Origin: Plesiocystis pacifica SIR-1
Lineage (GTDB): Bacteria > Myxococcota_A > Polyangia > Nannocystales > Nannocystaceae
Direction: 5' to 3'
Length of the DNA stretch: 56,530 nucleotides
NCBI RefSeq assembly: GCF_000170895.1
Contig: NZ_ABCS01000066.1
Span: 1-56,530 of the forward strand
Positions within the stretch are counted from its first letter, which is position 1; the number at the start of each line of letters is the position of its first letter. The position numbers and the translations under genes were made by a program. Shown here one piece after another: positions 48,758 to 56,530 of the stretch. The notes below the pieces were generated by a model. The model did no database searches, was not told the DNA's origin, and saw nothing but the letters and a program-made list of their open reading frames with translations.

Positions 48758-51700
48758 ATGATGCGGCTGTCTTCCAAACTCAGCGAGCTCCCCCTGCGAG
48801 CCGAGGTCGTCGTCGTCGGCAGCGGATACGGTGGGGGCATCGCCGCCTCGCGCCTGGCCCGGGCGGGCCGAGAGGTCGTCGTGCTCGAGCGCGGCCGCGA
48901 GTACCTGCCGGGCGACTTTCCCACGCGCGAGGCCGAAGCCGCGCGCGAGACCCAGGCCAGCATCCCGGGCGCCGCGGGGGGCTGCGAGCAGCTCGGGTCG
49001 CGCCTGGCCCTGTTCGACTTTCACGTCGAGAAGGTGCTCAACGTGCTGCGCGGCTGCGGCCTGGGCGGGACCTCGCTGATCAACGCGGGCGTGGCCCTGG
49101 AGGCCGATCGGCGGGTGTTCGCCGGCCCCCGCTGGCCCCGCGCCCTGGCCGAGGACGGCGCGGGCATCGACGCGGGCTACCGCCGGGCGAAGGAGGTGCT
49201 CGCGCCCGAGACCTACCCCGAGAGCTGGCCGCGGCTGGCCAAGCTCGACGCCCACCGCCAATCGGCCGAGGCCATGGGCGAGCCCTTCGCGCGCACGCCC
49301 ATCAACGTCAGCTTCGCGGAGAAGACCAACGCCTTCGGGACCCATGAGGCGGCCTGCACCCTGTGTGGTGATTGTGTCGCCGGCTGCAACTACGGCGCGA
49401 AGAAGACCGTGGCCGGGACCTACCTGCGCGACGCGTGGAACCACGGCGCGCGCATGTCACGGAGCTGCCGTCGACCGGGTCGAGGCCCGGAGCGACGGGC
49501 TGTGGGCCGTACACTACAGCCCCGTCGAGGCCGGGCGGGAGCAGTTCGACGCGGACGTGGACCCGGTGGTGATCGCCGAGCTCGTCGTGCTGGCCGCGGG
49601 CGCCCTGGGCTCGACGGAGATCCTGCTGCGCTCGCGCGCCGCCGGCCTGCCGCTCTCGGCCCGCCTGGGCGAGTCCTTCAGCGGCAACTCCGACGTGTTG
49701 GCCTTTGGCTACAACAACGACCAGCGCATCGACGGCGTGGGCGCGGGCCCGCGCAAGCCCAGCGCCGAGCACCCCGTGGGCCCGACGATCACCTCGGTCA
49801 TCGACGGGCGGACCCCCGAGCGGCCGCTCGGAGAGCACTTCGTCCTCCAAGAGGGGGCGCTGCCGGGCTGCATCGACGCCATCTACTCGACGAGCCTCGA
49901 GCTCCAGGCCCGGGCGCACGGCGAGGCCACGGACTCGGGCTTGGTCGACGCCGTGGAGGAGCGGGCTCGGATCCTGCGCAGCCGCCTGCCCGGCGGCGCC
50001 CTGGCCGGGGCCGTGGCCAACACCCAGACCTACCTGGGCATGGCCCTGGACAGCGGCGCGGGCACGCTGAAGCTCGACGTCGACGAGCAGCTGCGGATCG
50101 ACTGGCCCGGGGTCGAGGAGGAGCCGAGCATCGCTCGCCTGCACGCCAAGCTCGTCGACGCGACCGCGGCCCTGGGCGGGACCTTCGTGCCCAACCCGCT
50201 GTGGAGCAACCGCCTCGAGTCCTCGCTGATCTCCGTGCACCCCCTGGGCGGCTGCGCCATGGCCGAGGACGCGGAGGGCGGGGTCACCAACCACAAGGGC
50301 CAGGTGTTCGCCGGCGACTCGGGGGCGCGGGTCCACCCGGGCCTCTACGTCGCCGACGGCTCGCTCATGCCCTCGCCCCTGGGCGTCAACCCGCTGCTGA
50401 CCATCTCGGCCCTGGCCGAGCGCAACATGGCCCTGCTCGCCCGCGAGCGCGGCTGGACCATCGAGTACGCCCTCGACCACCGCCCCTCGGGGCCGCCGCG
50501 CTTGCCCGTGGCGCCGTCCGGCGTGGGCGTGCGCTTCACCGAGCGCATGGCCGGCGAGGTCGACTTCGAGGCCTCGGCGAGCGCGGGGCGGGAGCGCAGC
50601 AGCTGCGCCTTCGTCTTGACCCTGAGCAGCGCCAACCTCGAGGCGACCCTCGCCAGCCCGACCAAGCCCATGGACATCGCGGGCACCGTGGACATCCCGG
50701 CGCTCTCGCCCGAGCCGCTGCAGGTCTCGGACGGCCACTTTTCGCTGCTGTCCGACGACCCGGAGCACCGCGCCACGACCAACATGATCTACGCGATGAC
50801 GCTGAACGCCGAGGACGGCCGGCGGTGGCGCTTTCGCGGGGTCAAGTACGTCCACGACGACCGCGGCCTCGACCTGTGGTCGGACACGACCACGCTCTTC
50901 GTCGAGATCCACGACGCGCAGACCGGGGCCCTGGCCGCGCGCGGGAAGCTGCACATCTCCATGGCCGACTTCGCCAAGCAGCTGCGGACCATCGACGTGA
51001 CCGGGGCCGAGTCCCGGCTCGAGGCGCTCACGGCCCAGGTCCGCTTCGGCCGCTTCTTCGTCGGCTCGCTGTTCGACACCTACGCCGGGGTGTTCTCCCG
51101 GCCCTCGGTGTTCGACCCCGACGCGCCGCCGCGGGTGCGCCGGAACCTGCGCGCGGACGCGCCGACGATCCACTACTTCCACACCTCGGACGGCGCCCCG
51201 CTCGTGCTGACCCGCTACCGCGGCGGGGGCAAGGGCCCGGTCGTGCTGATCCACGGCCTGGGCGTGTCGAGCGGCATCTTCACCGTCGACACCATCGGCA
51301 CCAACCTGGTCGAGTACCTGTTCGCCCACGGCTACGACCTGTGGCTCCTCGACTTCCGGGCGAGCATCGAGCTGGCCAGCGCCGAGGTGCCCGCGAGCTG
51401 CGACCTGATGGCGACCGTCGACCTGCCCGAGGGCATCGCCGAGGTCCGCCGGCTCAGCGGCGCGGACTCGGTCCAGGTCATCGCCCACTGCATCGGCGCG
51501 ACCTTGTTCTACATGAGCGCCCTGGCCGGCAAGCTCGAGGGCGTGCGCGCGGCGCTGACCTCCCAGGCGACGCCGCACATCGACGGCTCCCGGGACCACC
51601 GGATCAAGTCGGGCCTGCGCCTGCCGGCGGTGCTCGAGAGCCTCGGCTTCACCTCGCTCACGGCCTACACCGACAAGCACGACGGCTGGCTCGACCGCCT

Positions 51701-52175
51701 CTACGACCGGGCCCTGGAGCTCTACCCCGTCGCCCGGGAGGAAGAGCGGGGCGCCAGCGCGACCGCCCGCCGCATCACCTTCCTCTACTCGCAGCTCTAC
51801 GAGCACGACCAGCTCAACGTCGCGACCCACGACACCCTCCACGAGCTGTTCGGCGTGGCCAACCTGAGCTGCTTCGATCAGCTCGGGGCGATCATCCGGG
51901 CCGAGCACATCGTCGACGCCGAGGGCGGGGACGTCTACCTGCCCCAGGTCGGGCGCCTGGCCCTGCCGCTGCGGATGATCCACGGGGCCGAGAACGCCTG
52001 CTACCTGCCCTCGGGCAGCGAGCGCAGCTACGCCTGGCTGCGCCAGCACAACGATCCTGCGCTCTACTCCCGGGTGGTCATCCCCGACTACGGCCACATC
52101 GACTGCATCTTCGGCAAGGACGCCGCCGAGCACGTCTACCCGCACATCCTCGAGCACCTGGAGGCGAACCTGTGA
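48758..52175 (+). pseudogene. GMC oxidoreductase (cholesterol-oxidase-like)-alpha/beta hydrolase fusion with frameshift
   Basis: About 1139 residues if the frame is repaired. N part (48758 to ~49456): FAD motif V-V-V-G-S-G-Y-G-G-G (from residue 17), then C-T-L-C-G-D-C-V-A-G-C-N-Y-G-A-K (Cys200, 203, 206, 210). Between 49456 and 49466 the protein-like frame changes; it resumes as A-A-V-D-R-V-E-A-R and continues intact to the GMC C-terminal motif H-P-L-G-G-C-A-M. A beta-rich middle segment (~50520-51120) follows, then an alpha/beta hydrolase whose nucleophile elbow reads A-H-C-I-G (Cys codon 51489-51491) with a late G-H-I-D. Restoring two bases, or removing one, in that 10-bp zone rejoins everything. 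It probably oxidises a sterol or other lipid alcohol and acts on an ester or thioester. Real decay or assembly error cannot be separated here. Confidence 0.75.
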
Positions 52176-53803
52176 ACCGCGACCGTCCGCGCGAGTGGAG
52201 CCCCGCCCCGACCGTGTCCCGCTCGACCTACGACGCCGTGGTGATCGGCTCGGGCTTTGGCGGGTCGATCAACGCCCTGCGCCTGGCCGAGGCCGGGCAG
52301 TCCGTGCTCGTGCTCGAGCGAGGCCGCCGCTACGCGCCCCGGGACTTTCCCCGGGACGTGCGCGACGTCGACGAGCTGCTGTGGGGCTACCCGGACGAGG
52401 CGCGCTCCCACGGCCTGTTCGACTTTCGCACCCTCTCGGGGGTGTCGACGGCCGTGGCCGCCGGGGTCGGCGGGGGCTCGCTGATCTACGCGAGCATTCA
52501 CTACCGCCCGCAGGCGCGGATCTTCGAGGACCCGCGCTGGCCCGAGCCCTTCGACCTCGACAGCCTCGGACCCTACTACGAGCGGGTCTCGGCGGAGCTC
52601 GGCGTCGAGCCGGTGCCGGGCGACGTCCCGCTGCCCAAGCGCGACGCCTTCCACCGCGCCGCCAAGGCCATGCAGCTCGACAGCTTCGACACGCCCCAGG
52701 CCGTGAGCTGGACCAAGCTGCACGGCTCGACCGAGGGCCACGGCCAGGGCCGCAAGACCTGCCAGCACTGCGCCGAGTGTGAGTTCGGCTGCCGCTACGG
52801 GGCCAAGAACACCCTCGACTTCACCTACCTGGCCAAGGCCGAGGCGCTCGGGGCCCAGGTCGCGACGGGCTTTTTGGTCACCCACGTCTCGCCGGCGCGG
52901 GGCGGGGGCTGGCACGTGCACTACGAGGACATGCGCACCGGCCAGCCCGCGGTGGTGACCGGGCGCAAGGTCGTGCTCGCGGCGGGCACCCTGGGCAGCA
53001 ACGAAATTCTGCTGCGCAGCCGGGACGAGGCGCGGACCCTGCCCAAGCTCTCGCGGCGCCTGGGTCGGGGCTACTCGGCCAACGGCGACTACCTCGGCAA
53101 CGTCCAAAACGCGAACCTCAACCTCGATCCTTGGGTCGGGCCCGACGTCACCTCCGTCGCCTGGCACTACCCGCCCGAGGGCATGGACAAGCCCGGCTTC
53201 GTGCTGGCCACGCCGACCTACAACCGCCCGGTGATGGAGGTCCTGGCTTCCTTTGGGCAGCCGCCCACGCGCGAGGCGGTCAAGCTGTTCGCGCCCATGC
53301 TGTGGCGCAGCGTCCCGGGGTTGCTGCGCCGGGGCTTTCGCTCGGGCTTGGTGTCCAAGCCCCTGCGCGTCCCGGCCACGGGGGCGGGCCCGGCCCGACG
53401 CCACGCGATCATCTTCGCCATCGGCCAGGACAACGCCAACGGCCGGCTGGTGCTGCGCCGGGGCAAGCTCGACATGCTGTGGGACTACGCCCGCGAGAAC
53501 GCCGAGCTCGTCCGCTACCAGCGTCAGGCCATGGAGGAGCTGTGCCGCCACTACGGCGGGACCTTCGGCGAGTTCCCGCTGTGGGGGCCGTTCAAGAAGA
53601 CCTTCACCGTCCACAACCTCGGCGGCTGCGCGCTGTCGAGCTCGGCGGCCGAGGGCGTGGTCGACATCAACGGGCAGGTCCACGGCCACCCGGGCCTGTT
53701 CGTGGCCGACGGGGCCGTGATCCCGACGGCGATCGGCAGCCACCCGGTGATGACCATCTCGGCCGTCGCCGAGTGGATCGCCGAGCGCGTGGTCGCGGCT
53801 TAG
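52172..53803 (+). CDS. GMC-family oxidoreductase (cholesterol-oxidase-like)
   Basis: 543 residues starting at GTG 52172, which overlaps the upstream stop TGA (GTGA), so the genes are translationally coupled. The FAD-binding motif is G-S-G-F-G-G (26-31) with V-L-E-R-G following. C-Q-H-C-A-E-C-E-F-G-C-R-Y-G-A-K-N-T (Cys197, 200, 203, 207) matches the same segment in the upstream enzyme. The C-terminal signature is H-N-L-G-G-C-A-L and then H-P-G-L-F-V-A-D-G-A-V-I-P-T-A-I-G-S-H-P-V-M-T-I. Related enzymes (ChoD-type) oxidise the 3-hydroxyl of sterols or other alcohols using FAD. No signal peptide. The exact substrate is not known. Confidence 0.87.
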   Translation: MNRDRPREWSPAPTVSRSTYDAVVIGSGFGGSINALRLAEAGQSVLVLERGRRYAPRDFPRDVRDVDELLWGYPDEARSHGLFDFRTLSGVSTAVAAGVGGGSLIYASIHYRPQARIFEDPRWPEPFDLDSLGPYYERVSAELGVEPVPGDVPLPKRDAFHRAAKAMQLDSFDTPQAVSWTKLHGSTEGHGQGRKTCQHCAECEFGCRYGAKNTLDFTYLAKAEALGAQVATGFLVTHVSPARGGGWHVHYEDMRTGQPAVVTGRKVVLAAGTLGSNEILLRSRDEARTLPKLSRRLGRGYSANGDYLGNVQNANLNLDPWVGPDVTSVAWHYPPEGMDKPGFVLATPTYNRPVMEVLASFGQPPTREAVKLFAPMLWRSVPGLLRRGFRSGLVSKPLRVPATGAGPARRHAIIFAIGQDNANGRLVLRRGKLDMLWDYARENAELVRYQRQAMEELCRHYGGTFGEFPLWGPFKKTFTVHNLGGCALSSSAAEGVVDINGQVHGHPGLFVADGAVIPTAIGSHPVMTISAVAEWIAERVVAA

Positions 53804-53856
53804 GCTCGTCAACGCGGTCTCGGGCGAGCCGCGCTGGCGCAGGCGCGCAGGTCGAC

Positions 53857-53862
53857 TACGCT
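53857..53862 (+). promoter_or_regulatory. -10-like box TACGCT, 11 nt before ATG 53874
   Basis: TACGCT precedes ATG 53874 by eleven bases; short or absent leader predicted. Confidence 0.25.
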
Positions 53863-53873
53863 TTCTCGACGGC

Positions 53874-54365
53874 ATGGTCGAGCTGCCCTACCTCGCCACG
53901 GATGATTGGCTGACCAGCGCCATCGGCGGCTGCCTGGTCCTCGTGCTCGGCGTGGTGATCGAGCGCTGGGTTCGCATCCGAGGCGTGCGCCTGCGGCTTG
54001 GGGCAGTCGCTGCCGTACACACGTCGCTGCTCGAGGAGCTGCATCGGCTGCGCAGAGGCCTGTCCACGCTGACGGGGCTGGGCTCGGTGGCGCTGATGCT
54101 CGGTGTCCTGAGCGCCATCTTCGAGCTGCTGGTTCCCTTTCGGAACTTCGCCGGGCCGCCCCTCGAGCCCTACTCGGTCCGGGTCGTGCGAGACGCCGCG
54201 GACGCCTTTGGCCCCGTCGGCTTGGGCCTCGGCGTCGCGGTGATCGCCGTCGCCTGCCGGGCCGCGCTCGCGTTTCGGGTCGAGCAGATCGCCGACCGGC
54301 TCGAGCAGGCCGCGATCGCGGCCCTCAACTCGAGCGGCGAGGGGCCGGGACCAGCGTCGCGATGA
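53874..54365 (+). CDS. Small MotA/TolQ/ExbB-like membrane protein
   Basis: 163 residues with three hydrophobic segments (I-G-G-C-L-V-L-V-L-G-V-V-I near 17-30; L-G-S-V-A-L-M-L-G-V-L-S-A-I near 70-85; V-G-L-G-L-G-V-A-V-I-A-V-A near 115-128). The second and third resemble the conserved core of ExbB/TolQ proton channels (G-L-G-S-V-A-L-M-L-G then F-G-P-V-G-L-G-L-G-V-A-V-I-A-V-A-C-R-A-A). A cytoplasmic helix with R-V-E-Q-I-A-D-R-L-E-Q-A follows the last span. No ExbD or TonB partner is seen in the window. The 3' end overlaps the convergent ATPase gene by 41 bp. Confidence 0.6.
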   Translation: MVELPYLATDDWLTSAIGGCLVLVLGVVIERWVRIRGVRLRLGAVAAVHTSLLEELHRLRRGLSTLTGLGSVALMLGVLSAIFELLVPFRNFAGPPLEPYSVRVVRDAADAFGPVGLGLGVAVIAVACRAALAFRVEQIADRLEQAAIAALNSSGEGPGPASR

Positions 54366-56530
54366 GCGGCTGAGGGTCGTCGAGGCCCTGGGCCTCGAAG
54401 TAGGCCTGAGCCGCCGCGGCTGCGCCCGCGTCTCCGCGCGCGGCCAGGCGCACGCGCACGGCCGCGAGGTGGGCCTGCATGTCGTGGGCCTCGAGGCGCT
54501 CGGCGGCCTCGCGCCAGGTCTGCTCGGCGGCGGACTCGTCCCCCTCGACGGCGCTGAGCGAGCCGAGCAAGATGGCGCGCAGCGGCGCGGCCTGGGGCTT
54601 GTGGCTCTTGGCGAGCTTGGCCAGATCTTTGCGCACGCGGGCGAGGGCCCGGCCCCGGTCGGAGCTCGGCTGGCTGCCGTCGGCGAGGGCAGCCAGCTGG
54701 GCCCGGGCGCGCAGCTCGTGAAACTCGACGTGGCTCGGCATCATGTTGGCCACGACCTTCGCCCGCCAGTCGTCGAGGACCGCCGCGACGGCGTCGAGGG
54801 CCCCGGGCGCGTCGCCCATGAGCAGCGATACCTCGACGCGGCTCATGGCCAGGACGATGTGCTGGAAGGTGACCTGGCGCGGGTGCCACTGGCGGGCGAG
54901 GGCGTCGAGGCGCAGCAGCGCGTCCTCGCCCTCGCCGTAGACCGCGAGGGTCAGGGCGTGGAGCGAGCCCAGGGACACGCCGACGTGGTGCTGGCCGAGA
55001 TCGCGGGCCACGGCCAGGAGCTCGGGCAGCTCGGCGCGCAGCTCCCCGTAGCGCCCGAGGATCTTGCGCACCCAGTTCCACTGCACCGTGCTCGCGCCGC
55101 GGATCCAGCCCGAGTTGGGGCTGGTCTCGAGGCGGACCTGGAGGGCGGCGAAGGCCTCGGCGGCCTCGGGCCAGCGCCCCGAGTGGTCGAGGTGGTTGGC
55201 GGTCACGTACTCGACGACGCGGTGATACTCGGGCTCCTCGATGTGCGGCAGCAGCTCGCGGGCGGCGGTCATCAGCTCGCGGCCCTTCTCGCGCCGACCG
55301 ATCGCCACGAAGATCGAGGCGTCGTGGACGAGGCAGCGGATCAGCCGCTTGGGCTCGCCCGCGCGCAGAGCCAGGCGCATGGCCCGGGACTGCTGGTAGC
55401 CGGCGAAGATGGCCTCGTGGTGGGACAGGCCGGTCTTGGTCGCGAGCAGCGAGTCGATGCGCTCGAGCAGGTCGGGATCGATGTCGGCCTCGGCGCGCCG
55501 CTCGAAGGCGTGGCCTCGGACGATGAGGCACAGCCGGTGCCAGACGGTGCTGAGGATGGCCATGCCGACGCCCCGGGGCTGCCACACGCCGATCTCGCGG
55601 AGCACCGGGGTGATGGTGTCCATGCCCTCGTCGAGCAGCCCGATCTTCACGCGCTCGCTCGCGGCGCGGCGGCGCAGGTCTCGGGCCGCCCGGGGGTCCT
55701 CGGCCGTGCGCGCGAGGGCCTCGAAGCGGTCGGCCGCCTCGCCGCCCCGGCCCATGTCGACGAGCTGCTTGGCGAGGGCGAGCTCGAGCTGGCGGCGCCT
55801 GCTGGTGTCGGGCTCGTCGGCGCGCCCGAGGATCGCGAGGGCCCGGCGGTAGAGCTCCGTGGCCCGCTCGAAGGCGAGGGCCTGGGCGGCCTCGTCGGCC
55901 GCGCGCTCGGTGTACTCGAGGGCGCGCTGCTCATCACCGCCGAGGGCGTAGTGCTCGGCGATGGCCTGGGCCTCCCCGGCGCCGTGGCGCTCGTAGGCCG
56001 CGGCCAGGGCGAGGTGGGTGGCCGCCAGCTCGTGGGGCGGGAGCTCGCCGACCGCGACGGCGCGGATGCGATCGTGGGCTGACTCGACCCGGCCGTCCTC
56101 GTGGCGGATCAGCAGGTTCTCGCGCTCGAGGTTGCCCAGGGCCGCGGCCTCGTCGAAGGTCTGGCCGTTCTCGGCGCGCAGCTCGGGGGGCAGGGCCGCG
56201 AGCCCGGCGGCGAGGACCACGGGCAGGGGCGTGGGTCCGCTGGCCACGGCGACGGCGGCGAGCAGGGCCCGGGGCCCGGGGTCGAGGGCGACGATGCGCC
56301 GGGCGACGAGGCGATCGAGGGAGGCGTCGCTGCTCTCGTGCGGGTCGTCGCCGAGGACCATCTGGCCGATATAAAAGGGGTTGCCCTGGGCCCGGCGCGC
56401 GACGGCCTCGGCGGGGGCCTCGTCGCTCGTCGGGTCGGTCGGTCCGGCGCCCGTACGTCCCTGGCGCGCGAGCAGGGCCTGGGCGAGGGCGCGGGCGTCC
56501 TCGGCGGACAGCGGCGCGAGCTCGAGGCTG
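54325..56530 (-). CDS. AAA/STAND ATPase-TPR regulator, C-terminal part (N terminus beyond window)
   Basis: At least 735 residues are visible; the frame is open at base 56530. The first visible ~100 residues are the end of an NTPase module of the PknK/adenylate-cyclase-ATPase type: L-A-P-L-S-A-E-D-A-R-A-L-A-Q-A-L-L, then R-A-Q-G-N-P-F-Y-I-G-Q-M-V, and a winged helix with L-D-P-G-P-R-A-L-L-A-A-V-A-V-A-S-G. The remainder is helical repeats (for example A-L-E-Y-T-E-R-A-A-D-E-A and L-Y-R-R-A-L-A-I-L-G-R), that is TPR-like. In myxobacteria this architecture usually follows an N-terminal Ser/Thr kinase domain, which would lie outside the window. Likely a signal-responsive cytoplasmic regulator. Confidence 0.82.
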   Translation of the reverse strand, partial: SLELAPLSAEDARALAQALLARQGRTGAGPTDPTSDEAPAEAVARRAQGNPFYIGQMVLGDDPHESSDASLDRLVARRIVALDPGPRALLAAVAVASGPTPLPVVLAAGLAALPPELRAENGQTFDEAAALGNLERENLLIRHEDGRVESAHDRIRAVAVGELPPHELAATHLALAAAYERHGAGEAQAIAEHYALGGDEQRALEYTERAADEAAQALAFERATELYRRALAILGRADEPDTSRRRQLELALAKQLVDMGRGGEAADRFEALARTAEDPRAARDLRRRAASERVKIGLLDEGMDTITPVLREIGVWQPRGVGMAILSTVWHRLCLIVRGHAFERRAEADIDPDLLERIDSLLATKTGLSHHEAIFAGYQQSRAMRLALRAGEPKRLIRCLVHDASIFVAIGRREKGRELMTAARELLPHIEEPEYHRVVEYVTANHLDHSGRWPEAAEAFAALQVRLETSPNSGWIRGASTVQWNWVRKILGRYGELRAELPELLAVARDLGQHHVGVSLGSLHALTLAVYGEGEDALLRLDALARQWHPRQVTFQHIVLAMSRVEVSLLMGDAPGALDAVAAVLDDWRAKVVANMMPSHVEFHELRARAQLAALADGSQPSSDRGRALARVRKDLAKLAKSHKPQAAPLRAILLGSLSAVEGDESAAEQTWREAAERLEAHDMQAHLAAVRVRLAARGDAGAAAAAQAYFEAQGLDDPQPLIATLVPAPRRSS

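Noticed and set aside
48758..53803. One 1681-residue protein spanning both GMC genes
   Set aside because: After ~49456 the frame is nonsense until it meets the start of the second GMC gene by chance of phase; the real hydrolase part lies in another frame.

Overview
The window is very GC-rich, densely coded DNA of a delta-proteobacterial type. I infer Myxococcota, most likely the Nannocystis/Plesiocystis/Enhygromyxa lineage. The signs are several lipoproteins that join a lipobox to long Ser/Glu/Thr-rich linkers and Cys-rich modules, a Ser/Thr kinase with C-terminal TPR repeats, a PknK-like ATPase/TPR regulator, hybrid two-component proteins, very large TPR lipoproteins and sterol/steroid-type oxidoreductases. 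The placement rests on gene style only, since no rRNA is present.

Layout. 1-7.4 kb: the end of a tandem-CAP protein, a linker-rich lipoprotein, a tail-anchored protein, methylthioadenosine phosphorylase with a PfkB kinase, a LuxR-type response regulator, a VWA lipoprotein and a small frameshifted membrane protein. 7.4-12.6 kb: a GH63 lipoprotein translationally coupled to a sodium:solute symporter, then a propeller lipoprotein. 12.8-16.8 kb: an SDR, a DUF4336-like protein, a small winged-helix protein and a membrane protein. 16.8-24.8 kb: divergent Cys-rich lipoproteins, a sterol-desaturase/alkylglycerol-monooxygenase-like enzyme, an alpha/beta hydrolase, a KirBac channel, and a cupin divergent from an AraC regulator. 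25-27 kb: a DUF481 outer-membrane barrel and an MscS channel. 27.3-45.3 kb: a signalling and envelope cluster in which a histidine kinase, receiver-Hpt protein, Ser/Thr kinase, membrane HtrA protease, binding-protein-like protein and a 2598-residue TPR-transglutaminase lipoprotein run leftward, with an NtrC-type regulator divergent. 46.3-46.6 kb: four tRNAs, three of them Glu. 46.7-53.8 kb: a probable sterol/lipid oxidation operon made of a CrtC/AttH-FAH fusion, a GMC oxidoreductase-alpha/beta hydrolase fusion (frameshifted as given) and a second GMC oxidoreductase. The end holds a small ExbB/TolQ-like protein and the C-terminal part of an ATPase/TPR regulator.

Three observations cut across genes. 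First, at many genes a TAnnnT -10-like box lies only 6-8 nt before the start codon, which predicts widespread leaderless transcription. Second, a ~135-bp repeat ending in a strong intrinsic terminator sits directly after the stop codons of two unrelated genes (24.9 and 45.3 kb). Third, two genes are interrupted by frameshifts whose flanking parts are well preserved, so either assembly errors or recent decay must be considered. No CRISPR array, transposase or phage gene was seen.
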